Notes under the pieces: generated by a model | Seen by the model: the letters and a program-made list of their open reading frames with translations, nothing else | The model's database searches: none | Told to the model about the DNA's origin: nothing | Program-made: the position numbers and the translations under genes | Source: Parabacteroides gordonii MS-1 = DSM 23371 | GTDB taxonomy: Bacteria > Bacteroidota > Bacteroidia > Bacteroidales > Tannerellaceae | Length of the DNA: 64,000 nucleotides | NCBI RefSeq assembly: GCF_000969825.1 | Contig: NZ_KQ033919.1 | Location: forward strand, 3,732,749 to 3,796,748 | Direction of reading: 5' to 3' | Shown here: one piece after another, positions 17,753-27,230 of the stretch | How positions within the stretch are numbered: the first letter of the stretch is position 1 | Layout: the number at the start of each line of letters is the position of its first letter

Positions 17753-18760
17753 ATGGATACAAAAGATATACCTTACGAACTATTGGCAAAATACCTCTCC
17801 CGGCAATGTTCCCCCGACGAACAAGAGCTGGTAAGCAGTTGGCTTGCCGAATCTCCCGGGCATCGTGTCATACTGGATAATTTGAAAAACCAGTGGGAGG
17901 CCATCCGTATAGATACATCCGCCTATGTGATACCGGATAAGACAATGGTCTGGGGAAAGATACAAGACCGTATCCGGCGAAAGGTGGAACAAGTCCCGTT
18001 ATATACCCGTTCACTGTTGATTCGTGTTGCAGGTATTGCAGCTACTATCGCTTTAGTATTGGGATTTTCTTTATCCCTTTTATTCAATAAGGATGGATCC
18101 TGGCAGGCTTCGCGTTTTGAAAATGTGATCCTGGCACCTTCCGGACAAAAATCTCAGGTTGTCCTTCCCGACGGTACGCTTGTCTGGCTGAACTCCGGAT
18201 CGCGTTTGTCCTATAATTACCAATACAGTACCTCTGACCGTATTGTTAGCTTGGAAGGGGAAGCCTTCTTCGATGTGAAGAAGGACACACAATATCCTTT
18301 TATTGTAAAGACGGGAGCCGTCGATGTAAAAGTACATGGTACGGCCTTTAATGTAAGTGCTTATACCGATGAGGAAAATGTCATGGTCGCGTTGCTTCGC
18401 GGTAAGGTCAGCCTGTTATCTGCTGACGACCAGCATGTGCTAACCTATCTGTCTCCGGATCAGATCGCAACGGTTTCGAAGAATAATTTATCCTGTCAGG
18501 TAGAGGCCTGTGATGCAGAGATCGAATCCAGTTGGCATCATAACTTGTTGAAGTTTGACGGGATACCTGCGGATGAGGTCTGGAAAAAACTGGAACGTTG
18601 GTATGGTGTGGATATTACATTATCGAATATCGATCCGTCCAGGGCTTATTGGTTTACGGTTAAGACAGAATCTCTGACGGAATTGTTGGAGATGATTAAT
18701 AAGATAACCCCTATAGAGTATAAACTGAATGGAAAGGAGGTGACGATCAGATATAAATAA
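17753..18760 (+). CDS. FecR-type anti-sigma factor of locus 1
   Basis: A 335-residue inner-membrane protein with a cytoplasmic N-terminal sigma-binding domain (KYLSRQCSPDEQELVSSWL), one membrane segment near residues 85-105 (AGIAATIALVLGFSLSLLF), and a periplasmic FecR domain with LPDGTLVWLNSGS and VSLEGEAFFDV. A C-terminal domain contacts the STN domain of the partner SusC. The ATG at 17753 (MDTKDIPYE) looks natural. An ATG at 17720 would add 11 residues, and its AGGGG lies too close to act as a ribosome site. Paired with the sigma gene before it and the susC gene after it. Confidence 0.88.
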   Translation: MDTKDIPYELLAKYLSRQCSPDEQELVSSWLAESPGHRVILDNLKNQWEAIRIDTSAYVIPDKTMVWGKIQDRIRRKVEQVPLYTRSLLIRVAGIAATIALVLGFSLSLLFNKDGSWQASRFENVILAPSGQKSQVVLPDGTLVWLNSGSRLSYNYQYSTSDRIVSLEGEAFFDVKKDTQYPFIVKTGAVDVKVHGTAFNVSAYTDEENVMVALLRGKVSLLSADDQHVLTYLSPDQIATVSKNNLSCQVEACDAEIESSWHHNLLKFDGIPADEVWKKLERWYGVDITLSNIDPSRAYWFTVKTESLTELLEMINKITPIEYKLNGKEVTIRYK

Positions 18761-18793
18761 GATACTTTTTTATTGAACGTATCATGCCTTATG

Positions 18794-18893
18794 CGTAAAA
18801 GGCACAGAGACCCCTAATCTCCATGCCTTTCGAAGTATATATATACTTGTGAGTTATTCAGTCAGAATTGACTGAATAAGTAGTTGATATACA
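18794..18893 (-). ncRNA. Candidate antisense RNA opposing the susC leader, locus 1
   Basis: A hairpin with arms AAAGGCA (18798-18804) and TGCCTTT (18824-18830), plus inner GAGA/TCTC pairs, reads into TTTT only on the minus strand. On the same strand an exact TATCTTTG box (complement of 18899-18906) lies 69 bases upstream. Together they outline a transcript of about 100 bases complementary to the FecR-susC gap. The U-tract here is short and no -33 TTG is visible, so this is the weakest of three similar cases. Confidence 0.4.
18854..18879. repeat. Perfect 11-base inverted repeat in the susC leader of locus 1
   Basis: TTATTCAGTCA (18854-18864) and its exact complement TGACTGAATAA (18869-18879) enclose a 4-base loop. 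It lies 59 bases before the susC start and within the candidate antisense transcript. It could be a regulator site, or an RNA stem that exposes or hides the leader. Loci 2 and 3 lack an equivalent. Confidence 0.6.
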
Positions 18894-18937
18894 ATTGGCA
18901 AAGATATAATAATTTTATAATCTTAAAGCTATTACGT

Positions 18938-21900
18938 ATGTTTAAATTAAAATGGAAGTTACTTCCTGTTTTATTCACATTATTTTTATTTAACTCTGCT
19001 TATGCCCAAAGTGTAAAGATTGATCTATCCGTTAAGAACGAATCACTGAGGCAATTTATTAAACAGATAGAGACGAAAACGGATTACACCTTTATGTTGG
19101 ATCAGACGGTTGACCAGTCACAAAAGGTCACAGTAGATGCCCGTCAGGAAAGTCTGGATGCTATTTTGAAAAAAGCCCTTGCCGGGAAACAAATCAGTTA
19201 TGAGATCGTAGGAAAACAAATTATTTTGAAATTACCGGGGAATACCCAAAGTAACCAATCGAAAAAAATCAGCGGTACGGTTAAAGACCAGAATGGAGAG
19301 CCTATTATCGGTGCTAATGTATCTGTAAAAGGTACGACTGTTGGTGCAATTACCGATATCGATGGTAATTTTATGCTGGAAGTACTGGAAGATGCCATCA
19401 TTCAGGTTTCTTATATCGGATACGTTTCCCTCGAACTGCCTTTAAAAGGAAGAAATCGTTTGGATATTGTGTTAAAGGATGATTTACAGTCGTTGGATGA
19501 GATCGTTGTGGTTGGTTACGGCACACAAAAGAAAGTGAATCTGACCGGTGCTGTGACTGCTGTATCAGGTAAGGAAATGACAAAGCGTCCGGTAGCGAAT
19601 GCTACGACCATGTTGCAAGGTCAGGTTCCGGGTCTTCGTGTTGTTCAAGGTTCCGGACAACCGGGTTCTGAAGATGTAACTATAAAAGTACGTGGTGTGG
19701 GAACTTTCTCAGGTGACGGCGCTAAACCTTTGGTTCTTATCAATGGTATTCCGGGGGAGATGGCAAACATAGACCCAAGTATGATTGAAAGTGTATCTGT
19801 TTTGAAGGATGCGGCTTCTGCGGCAATCTATGGCGCACGTGCAGCGAATGGTGTCATAATGGTTACAACAAAGCAAGGTGCAGATAGCGACGGTAAAGTC
19901 AATATCGCTTATCATGGAAACTTTGCCTCTCACTCACCTTCTAAAATGTTTGATTTAGTTACCGATTCTCCGGAATATATGCGTTTGTTTAACATCGCTA
20001 AGACTAATTCGGGAATTAGCGGCCTGTATCCGGAGAGTGAGATTGAGAAGTATGAAAACTCTAATGGAGATGAACATTATCCGAGCTTTGATTGGCTGGA
20101 TTATATGTTTAATCCGGCATTTGCTCAAAATCATAATTTAAGCCTGGCTGGAACAGCAGATAAGACGACCTATAATGTGGCATTAAATTATATGGATCAA
20201 GATGGTACATTGAAGAGTTTTAATTATAAGAAATACAACCTGACGTTAGACTTGACAAGCCAGGCCACCAAATGGATGAAGGTAGGTCTATATGCCAATC
20301 TAATGAAGGGGGATCGGAAGTATAACGGCTATTCACCTTCGGATGCCATGCTTTCAACCATGTCTCAAGCCCCGACTTATACACCGTGGATGCCGGACGA
20401 TGGTTCGGGCGTAAGACGTTGGGCACACAAAGCTTATAGTTTTGAGCTGAATAACAAGAGTATGCCGGTAATTATAGAAGAGAACTTGCGCCGTCATACA
20501 AACAATGTTACAGATGTAAATGCCCAACTTTGGTTGGAAATCAATTTGGCAAAGGGATTGACCTGGTATACGAAAGGTGCCGTGCGTCAAAACAATGAAA
20601 GAGAAGAGCATTGGATCGGTGGTAGCGTACCTATGTATAATTTCCATACAGGGGAGTTGTCAGATAATCAGGGGGATCCCGGATTCGAGGCAAAAGAGTT
20701 CAGAACATTCTATACCAATTTGTATACATACTTGAAATACGATTTTACGACTCCGAACAAGGCACATAACTTTTCAGCGATGGCCGGTTATAGTCAGGAA
20801 ACCAATGAATATAAGACTTTGGTGGCTTACCGTCGTGACTATCCGTTCGACTTGCCTACTATTGATGCCGGGTTAGGTGCTCCAAACTGGAGTAATGAAG
20901 GTAAGAAAGAAGAGTGGGCATTGATGTCCGGATTCTTCCGTCTGAATTATAATTTTAAAGATCGTTATTTGTTTGAAGCGAACGCTCGTTATGATGGTTC
21001 ATCGAGACTGTCTCCGGATGGACGTTGGGGATTATTCCCTTCATTCTCCGCTGCATGGCGTCTGACTGAAGAACAATTTATGAAAGATCTGAATTGGGCG
21101 TGGTTAAGTAATGCAAAAATAAGAGGATCTTGGGGTAAATTAGGTAATCAGGAAATCGGTTTATATCCTTATCAGGCTATGATCAACAAAGTAAAGTCTT
21201 ATACATTTGACAAATCGAATATTTCTTCAGCTTATTTCCAAACGGCTTATGTTAACCGGGATATTAAATGGGAAGAAACTACAATTACTGATGTGGGTGC
21301 CGATGTTCAACTTTTCAACCGTTTGAATGTAACATTCGACTGGTACCGTAAAGAGACGGATGGTATTTTGAGAAAATCTCAGATCTCCGGTTTGTTGGGT
21401 ATGGATGCACCGATCATTAATAATGGAACGATGCAGGATAAAGGTATCGAGTTGTCTGCCAATTGGAACGATGTTATTGAAAACGGAGCTTTGGCTGGTT
21501 TGAATTATACTGTGGGTGCTTATTTCGATAGAAGCCGTAACAAATTGGTCAACTTTGGTGTAGTAGAAAAAGATGGTAAGGAAATACGAGAAGAGGGACT
21601 TCCTTACAATTCTTACTATATGCTGGATTGCATCGGAGTCTTTGCTACCAAAGAAGAAATTGAAAATGCTCCTAAGCAGTTTAATGATAATACACAGCCG
21701 GGTGATTTACGCTATCGTGATGTAAACAACGATGGTGTAATCGATAATGATGACCGTGTGGTTATTGATGGTAGATATCCCGGTTTTGAATATGGTTTCA
21801 ACGTCAGTGCATCTTGGAAAGGGTTCGACCTGTCACTTTTAACCCAGGGTGTAGCTAACAAGAAATTTTATATTAACGGTTGGGGAGCTCAGCCTTTCAG

Positions 21901-22264
21901 ACAGGGCTCTGCACCTACAAAAGAATATGTGAAGAATATGTGGACGGAAGAAAATCCGTACAATGCCGAACACCCTAGACTCTATCTTGAGGATATGGGG
22001 GGAACAAAGAATTTGCGTTCCAATAGTTACTTTTTACAAAATGCATCTTATTTCCGTCTGAAGAATTTGACTTTTGGCTATACGTTGCCAAGTGAGTTGA
22101 CCCGCAAATTTGCCGTTCAACGTCTGAGATTCTATTTCTCCGGAGATAACTTGTTGACATTTACTAAATTCAGAGGATTGGATCCGGAACGTAAAGAAGA
22201 TGGCATTGCTGCTGAATATCCACAGAACAGAATTTGTTCAGTAGGCGTTAATATAAACTTTTAA
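18938..22264 (+). CDS. SusC/RagA TonB-dependent outer-membrane transporter with STN domain, locus 1
   Basis: I use the ATG at 18938 (1108 residues), which gives the signal peptide MFKLKWKLLPVLFTLFLF ending AYAQ. The upstream ATG at 18884 would add 18 odd residues. Domains in order: STN/secretin-like domain (about 25-95), which signals to FecR; a carboxypeptidase-regulatory-like domain (KISGTVKDQNGEPIIGANV to YIGYV, about 108-180); plug (IVVVGYGTQKK onward); and a 22-strand barrel ending in an aromatic C-terminus (VGVNINF). SusC imports oligosaccharides delivered by its SusD partner. The STN domain matches the presence of the sigma/FecR pair directly upstream. Confidence 0.93.
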   Translation: MFKLKWKLLPVLFTLFLFNSAYAQSVKIDLSVKNESLRQFIKQIETKTDYTFMLDQTVDQSQKVTVDARQESLDAILKKALAGKQISYEIVGKQIILKLPGNTQSNQSKKISGTVKDQNGEPIIGANVSVKGTTVGAITDIDGNFMLEVLEDAIIQVSYIGYVSLELPLKGRNRLDIVLKDDLQSLDEIVVVGYGTQKKVNLTGAVTAVSGKEMTKRPVANATTMLQGQVPGLRVVQGSGQPGSEDVTIKVRGVGTFSGDGAKPLVLINGIPGEMANIDPSMIESVSVLKDAASAAIYGARAANGVIMVTTKQGADSDGKVNIAYHGNFASHSPSKMFDLVTDSPEYMRLFNIAKTNSGISGLYPESEIEKYENSNGDEHYPSFDWLDYMFNPAFAQNHNLSLAGTADKTTYNVALNYMDQDGTLKSFNYKKYNLTLDLTSQATKWMKVGLYANLMKGDRKYNGYSPSDAMLSTMSQAPTYTPWMPDDGSGVRRWAHKAYSFELNNKSMPVIIEENLRRHTNNVTDVNAQLWLEINLAKGLTWYTKGAVRQNNEREEHWIGGSVPMYNFHTGELSDNQGDPGFEAKEFRTFYTNLYTYLKYDFTTPNKAHNFSAMAGYSQETNEYKTLVAYRRDYPFDLPTIDAGLGAPNWSNEGKKEEWALMSGFFRLNYNFKDRYLFEANARYDGSSRLSPDGRWGLFPSFSAAWRLTEEQFMKDLNWAWLSNAKIRGSWGKLGNQEIGLYPYQAMINKVKSYTFDKSNISSAYFQTAYVNRDIKWEETTITDVGADVQLFNRLNVTFDWYRKETDGILRKSQISGLLGMDAPIINNGTMQDKGIELSANWNDVIENGALAGLNYTVGAYFDRSRNKLVNFGVVEKDGKEIREEGLPYNSYYMLDCIGVFATKEEIENAPKQFNDNTQPGDLRYRDVNNDGVIDNDDRVVIDGRYPGFEYGFNVSASWKGFDLSLLTQGVANKKFYINGWGAQPFRQGSAPTKEYVKNMWTEENPYNAEHPRLYLEDMGGTKNLRSNSYFLQNASYFRLKNLTFGYTLPSELTRKFAVQRLRFYFSGDNLLTFTKFRGLDPERKEDGIAAEYPQNRICSVGVNINF

Positions 22265-22291
22265 TGTGACCTAAATTTAAAAGATAAAGAA

Positions 22292-23932
22292 ATGAAAAAG
22301 AGAATATTATTTTATATAGGATTGATTTATGTCGGATTGACGGTTAGCTCCTGTAGCGACTTCTTACAGAAAGATCCTCCTTCCAGTCCGTCTGAATCTA
22401 TTTTCTGGCAGAAAAAATCAGATTTTGATTATGCGCTAACGGCATGTTACTCATCTATTATTGATAATGGGTTTACTTCAGATATGGGACCTTGCTTTGA
22501 TAACCTGACGGATAATGCTCTTTGTCAGTTTGATGATGGTTGGTATGGCAAGACGAAAACAATGATCATGGGAGATATCTATTCGACAACAGATGGTTTT
22601 GTATCCGGTGTTTTTAACGGATCATTCAAGGCAATCTCTCGTTGCAATTTGTTTATGGATAAATTGAATGCTTATGAAGGAACTGATATCAGCGATACAG
22701 ACCGTACCTATATGATAGCGCAGGTCAAAGCATTGAGGGCTTATTTTTATCATTGGTTGTTCTTCTGTTATAAGGAGGTTCCGGTATTTACAAACTTTCT
22801 TTCGTTGGAAGAACAGTATCAGCCAAAAGCTTCCCGTAAAGAAATTTACGATCAGATAATGAAAGATTTCTCTGAGGCAGCAGCTGCACTCAATGATGCT
22901 ACTTATATGGATGCTCCGGGACGTTTTACCAAAGGTGCTTGTTATGCCTATATGGCACGTGTGGAAATGTTTAATGCTTACTCTGATGATAACGGTATAC
23001 CGACAGGTATTGCTAAGCCGGAAGCAATGAAGAAAGTCATTGAATATTGCGAAAATGTAAAAGGCTATGCCTTGGATAAGAGCTTGAGAACTGCATTTAT
23101 TGAATCACAGCAGATGAGTTCGACAGAAATGATTTTCTCAGCACGTTATGCTGCTCCCGACCTGACAAATAGTGCGAATGTGGCTTATTGTGCCTGGAGC
23201 TGTACTATGATCCAACGTAACCTGGTGGATGCTTACGAATGTACGGATGGTAAAGCTTGGGGAGAATCTCCGTTAACAGTGCCGGTAAATGAAGATTTGC
23301 TTACTTCACCGGCTGCAGACAAAGCTGCTGTACGTGCAGAACGTGAAAAGTTGTTTATCAATCGTGATGCACGTATGAGTGCTAGCATTATTCCTTCTAC
23401 TGTTTACCGTTTTCCCGAGTTACCGGGTTATCCGGATAATGCTGTAATTTACGACAGCGAACCAGGTTTTACCGGATTTGGTGTATTCCGTTTTATCCAG
23501 CCGTTTACAGCGGATGAAAAACCCTATAATTCAATTGTGGGGGCAGACTTTAACCTGATGCGTTATGCACATGTCTTGCTGATGTTGGCAGAAGCAGAAA
23601 ATGAAGCGAATGGGCCGACGGCTAAAGCATACGACGCTATTAACCAGGTCAGAGTAAGGGCTGGCCAGCCGGAGCTTCCGCAAGGTTTGACTAAAGAACA
23701 ACTACGGGATAGAATCCGTAAAGAATGGCGCATTGAAACCGTTCTTGAAGGTTGGAGATACTTCCAGTTGAAACAATGGAATGAACTGAAGAATGTTCCG
23801 GCGATTGTTGCGCAGGAAAAACTATATACGGTGGCAGCCAAATATGAAGATCGTTTTATGTTCTGGCCGATTCCGCAGGCAGAAATAGATAAAGCAAATG
23901 GTCTTTTGATACAGGATCCTGCTTATAAATAA
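22292..23932 (+). CDS. SusD-like glycan-binding lipoprotein, locus 1
   Basis: A 546-residue lipoprotein with lipobox VSSC (Cys21) followed by SDFLQKDPP, the usual SusD beginning and a likely surface-export signal. The helical TPR-like core has VKALRAYFYHWLFF, and the C-terminal RagB/SusD part has LMRYAHVLLMLAEAENEANG and RIRKEWRIETVLEGWRYFQLKQW-type blocks (ends RIRKEW and YFQLKQW). It binds oligosaccharide at the cell surface and caps the preceding SusC. It starts 27 bases after susC and is followed by a hairpin. Confidence 0.93.
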   Translation: MKKRILFYIGLIYVGLTVSSCSDFLQKDPPSSPSESIFWQKKSDFDYALTACYSSIIDNGFTSDMGPCFDNLTDNALCQFDDGWYGKTKTMIMGDIYSTTDGFVSGVFNGSFKAISRCNLFMDKLNAYEGTDISDTDRTYMIAQVKALRAYFYHWLFFCYKEVPVFTNFLSLEEQYQPKASRKEIYDQIMKDFSEAAAALNDATYMDAPGRFTKGACYAYMARVEMFNAYSDDNGIPTGIAKPEAMKKVIEYCENVKGYALDKSLRTAFIESQQMSSTEMIFSARYAAPDLTNSANVAYCAWSCTMIQRNLVDAYECTDGKAWGESPLTVPVNEDLLTSPAADKAAVRAEREKLFINRDARMSASIIPSTVYRFPELPGYPDNAVIYDSEPGFTGFGVFRFIQPFTADEKPYNSIVGADFNLMRYAHVLLMLAEAENEANGPTAKAYDAINQVRVRAGQPELPQGLTKEQLRDRIRKEWRIETVLEGWRYFQLKQWNELKNVPAIVAQEKLYTVAAKYEDRFMFWPIPQAEIDKANGLLIQDPAYK

Positions 23933-23938
23933 TTAAAT

Positions 23939-24001
23939 AAAAGGCCGTTGTTGAATGGAGGTGAGCTAATCGTTTACCGTAACATGTCGCAACGGCCTTT
24001 T
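23939..24001 (+). terminator. Hairpin between susD and the GH95-like gene, locus 1
   Basis: AAAAGGCCGTTG (23939-23950) and its exact complement CAACGGCCTTTT (23990-24001) flank a 39-base loop and run into further T residues. It looks like a terminator working in both directions. Only 27 bases separate it from the next start codon, with no visible promoter between, so partial read-through or mRNA 3'-end protection is more likely than a full stop. Confidence 0.65.
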
Positions 24002-24028
24002 TTATGTCACAACTAATATCATGAATTT

Positions 24029-26341
24029 ATGAATGTTTTTTCGTATAAACTATTGGCTTTGATACTCCTGTTTAGTAGTTGTAGTTTGAAAGAAGAAGCT
24101 GTGGTTGAATTTCTTCCGGATTATAAAGGAGAATGGTCAACTCCGCCTTCGAATACTCCGACAAATAAAGTGCCCGATGGGGCGATTTGTGGAAATGGTG
24201 ATATCGGAATGGTGTTAGGAGGAACTCCCGACAAGCAGTTATTCTATTTCTCTAAGAATGATTTCTGGAAAGCACAGAACGGTTATCCAAACGGAGGAGT
24301 CTGTTATGTGGGACAGTTACAAATTTCATCATCGGAGATGAAAGGAGCTTCTTACCAGGTCGAACAGAAAATTGCAGATGCTACCATCAACGGTTCTTTT
24401 GCGAAACCGGACGGATCGTCATACCAGTTACGGGCCTGGTGTGCAGCAACACAGAATGTAGCTGTCATAGAACTGCAGGCCGGAACTACCCCTGTTCATT
24501 TTGACCTGAATTTTATGATGGAAGAAGGCATGGATGCAGAAGTGGAAAATGGCCGTAAAGAAGGTATCGACTGGTATGTTCGTAAATTTGAGGGGACGAC
24601 GTTGGAATGGCCTACGGGGGTGGCTGTAGGAATGAAAGCATTGGGCAAGGAGGATGCATCCGAACTTTTGTTGGCTGCAGGAGAAAAGGCGACGATTGTC
24701 CTGTCGTTTTGTACGAACCATGAACAGCAGGCTTATATCGACCAGTCTGTGGAATGTATCAAATCATTCGACAAGAAAAACTTGAACTCCCTGTCTGATG
24801 CCCATAAACAATGGTGGACTTCCTTCTGGAATGAATCGCAGGTAAAACTGGGTGACCCTATACTGGAAAAATATTATTATGGCTCACATTACCTTTTGGC
24901 TTGTTGCAGCCGGAATACGGCTTTTCCTCCCGGATTATGGGGCACCAGCCTTACAATGGATGCTACTGCAAACGGATGGGCCGGCGATTACCATCTGAAT
25001 TATAATCATATGGCTCCCTGGTGGGGAGTATATTCATCCAACCATATCGGATTGGCAGAACCTTACGATACTCCTATTTTGGAGTATATGGAAAAAGGAC
25101 GAGCGCATGCAAAGGAGTTCCTGAATAAAAAAGGTGTATATTATCCGGTAGGAATCGGCCCCAAAGGTTTTTGTTCAAGTATGTTCCCTCTGACCTCTGA
25201 GGATATGATGAAGCAATATAATACTCCGGAGACCGGAATTGAAGGCGGATATATGTTCCTGGGACAAAAAAGTGATGCCGCTTTCTGTACTACGAATATG
25301 TTCATGCGCTTTTATCACACTTATGACCGGGAGTATGCGGAAAAAGTATATCCGTTTATCCGTTCTGTTGCCGATTTCTGGGAAGATTACCTGGTGTATG
25401 AAAATGGCCGTTATGTCAGCTATAATGACAATTTCTGGGAAGTTGGCCCTTGGGAAGGAAAAGATTATAAAAAAGGATATGGTGATATCAATCCTACTGT
25501 TTCATTGGGTTTGTGCCGTATGTTGTTTGCCGGTATTATCGAGATGAGCCGATTTCTTCAAACAGATGCCGATAAAGTAGAAAAATGGGAACATATCTTG
25601 AATCACCTGAGTGAAATACCGACAGTAGAGATCAATGGCATTACACGGATCAAAGCCTGCGAAGGTGGTTCCGGTTCCGGTAGCCGTACCGCTCCCGGAT
25701 TTGGCAGGGTGATGATGCATGGCCTGGTTTTCCCTTCCGGTGTTTGTGGATCAGTAACAGATGCTGCATTTGCCGGGATATTGCTGGATGAGGTATATCG
25801 TTGGAATACGGATACGGTGAAGTATACCGGATGGAAAGATTCCGGCTGGGAGAATCTGGGAAATGGATTTGAAACTTATTTTACATCGGCAGCTCGCTTG
25901 GGATATGATGGTGAAAGTTTATTGGATGAATTGAGAAAACGTATCACGAAAACGGCATTGCCAAACTTATGGATCGAGCAGAGTGGCGGAGGAATAGAAA
26001 CCCTGAGTGCCGTACCTTCATGTATCAACGAAATGTTATTACAGGGATATGAAGGAGTGATCCGTTTGTTTCCTGTATGGCCGAAAGATAAAGATGCCTC
26101 TTTCAGAAATCTGAGAGCTCACGGTGCTTTCCTCGTTTCGTCTTCCTGTAAGAATAATGTAATTGAATACGTAACGCTAATAAGTGAAAAAGGACGTACA
26201 TGTAAAATCGAAAATCCGTGGGGGGATACAGCTTGTATTGTTGTCCATGCTGACGGAACAGAAGAAATTTATAAATCAAAACAGTTTGAGATAGAGACTT
26301 CTCCCGGTGAGGAAATAAAACTGTTACAATCCAATCAATAG
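24029..26341 (+). CDS. GH95-like six-hairpin glycosidase lipoprotein
   Basis: A 770-residue lipoprotein, lipobox FSSC with Cys18. The N-terminal sandwich (GAICGNGDIGMVLGG and following) and the helical barrel with HKQWWTSFWNESQV, WAGDYHLNYN and APWWGVYSSN resemble the GH95/GH65 clan of alpha/alpha-barrel enzymes. GH95 members are inverting alpha-L-fucosidases or galactosidases. The match here is at the level of fold and of a few blocks, and the canonical GH95 catalytic pair is not clear to me. Related proteins are often left as domains of unknown function. It belongs to locus 1 downstream of susCD and is closed by a terminator. Confidence 0.65.
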   Translation: MNVFSYKLLALILLFSSCSLKEEAVVEFLPDYKGEWSTPPSNTPTNKVPDGAICGNGDIGMVLGGTPDKQLFYFSKNDFWKAQNGYPNGGVCYVGQLQISSSEMKGASYQVEQKIADATINGSFAKPDGSSYQLRAWCAATQNVAVIELQAGTTPVHFDLNFMMEEGMDAEVENGRKEGIDWYVRKFEGTTLEWPTGVAVGMKALGKEDASELLLAAGEKATIVLSFCTNHEQQAYIDQSVECIKSFDKKNLNSLSDAHKQWWTSFWNESQVKLGDPILEKYYYGSHYLLACCSRNTAFPPGLWGTSLTMDATANGWAGDYHLNYNHMAPWWGVYSSNHIGLAEPYDTPILEYMEKGRAHAKEFLNKKGVYYPVGIGPKGFCSSMFPLTSEDMMKQYNTPETGIEGGYMFLGQKSDAAFCTTNMFMRFYHTYDREYAEKVYPFIRSVADFWEDYLVYENGRYVSYNDNFWEVGPWEGKDYKKGYGDINPTVSLGLCRMLFAGIIEMSRFLQTDADKVEKWEHILNHLSEIPTVEINGITRIKACEGGSGSGSRTAPGFGRVMMHGLVFPSGVCGSVTDAAFAGILLDEVYRWNTDTVKYTGWKDSGWENLGNGFETYFTSAARLGYDGESLLDELRKRITKTALPNLWIEQSGGGIETLSAVPSCINEMLLQGYEGVIRLFPVWPKDKDASFRNLRAHGAFLVSSSCKNNVIEYVTLISEKGRTCKIENPWGDTACIVVHADGTEEIYKSKQFEIETSPGEEIKLLQSNQ

Positions 26342-26430
26342 TGAGTAGAAAGGGAGATGTATGGTATCGTTGCCCGGATATCCTCTGACAATAAGAACTG
26401 ATCTCGGATTGCAATAATAACCCACCCAAT

Positions 26431-26468
26431 AGGCAGCTATTTGCTATTTTTAATAGTGATAGCTGCCT
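26431..26468 (+). terminator. Terminator after the GH95-like gene
   Basis: AGGCAGCTAT (26431-26440) and ATAGCTGCCT (26459-26468) form a perfect 10-base stem, with an inner CTATT/AATAG stem. The following TTTATATTT tract is at the same time the -7 box of the next promoter, so end and start signals overlap. Confidence 0.65.
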
Positions 26469-26469
26469 T

Positions 26470-26477
26470 TATATTTG
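26470..26477 (+). promoter_or_regulatory. -7 box for the locus 2 sigma gene
   Basis: TATATTTG at 26470-26477 fits TAnnTTTG, 132 bases before the sigma start. A TTTG occurs at 26440-26443, but the spacing of 26 bases is longer than usual, so the -33 part is weak. Confidence 0.4.
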
Positions 26478-26609
26478 CATCTCCGCGAGTTTATAATGTA
26501 AAACAATGTTAAATATTTATTGTCGAGTCACGGAAACTATAACGGTATAGTATCCTTAATATAGATTCGGTAATAATGCAATGTATCATTTATAGAAAAA
26601 ATACCACGA

Positions 26610-27221
26610 ATGCACAAGATTGGACAGTTATCAGATCAACAGTTGATGGAAGAGATCATATCTGATAACTTTAAAGCTTTCACTGAGCTTTACAATAGAT
26701 ATAAACATACTCTTTTTCAGTTTGTCATCCGCCTTTCACATGGCGATTATTCGATGGCAGAAGATATTGTGCAGGAGACATTTATCATCATTTGGGAGAA
26801 CCGGAAAAAGATTGTGGTTGAATTTTCATTTCAGGGTTATCTGAAAAAGATATCCCGCAACCTGTTCCTGAAAGAAACGGCAAAACGTATCCAGGAGCAG
26901 TTGATGATCTCGCAGATCGAGAATGTCAGGGAAACAGAGAATTGTGTGGAGAATGAAGTCGAATTGAATCTGTTGCTGGAGGAAGTGGAACGTATTATCT
27001 CCCTATTGCCACCCGCAAGACAAAGAGTCTATCGTTTGAAGCATATCGAGCACCTTTCACAAAAGGAGATAGCCAGCCAGCTGGGTATCTCGGAAAATAC
27101 CGTGGAAAGTCATTTGAAGCAGTCGACAAAGTTCCTTACCCAGAAGCTTAAAGCGAATAGAAATGATTTGCTAAATGGTATAGTTTTATTGCTTTATCCT
27201 ATTTTCTCATTCTTATATTAA
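26610..27221 (+). CDS. ECF sigma factor of locus 2
   Basis: A 203-residue sigma-70 family ECF protein. Region 2 includes FTELYNRYKHTLFQFV and MAEDIVQETFIIIWENRKK; region 4 has HLSQKEIASQLGISENTVES as its helix-turn-helix. It ends in a short hydrophobic tail (IVLLLYPIFSFLY), common in SusC-linked sigma factors of Bacteroidetes. It directs transcription of locus 2 when released by the FecR encoded 9 bases downstream. Confidence 0.92.
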   Translation: MHKIGQLSDQQLMEEIISDNFKAFTELYNRYKHTLFQFVIRLSHGDYSMAEDIVQETFIIIWENRKKIVVEFSFQGYLKKISRNLFLKETAKRIQEQLMISQIENVRETENCVENEVELNLLLEEVERIISLLPPARQRVYRLKHIEHLSQKEIASQLGISENTVESHLKQSTKFLTQKLKANRNDLLNGIVLLLYPIFSFLY

Positions 27222-27230
27222 AGAAATATT

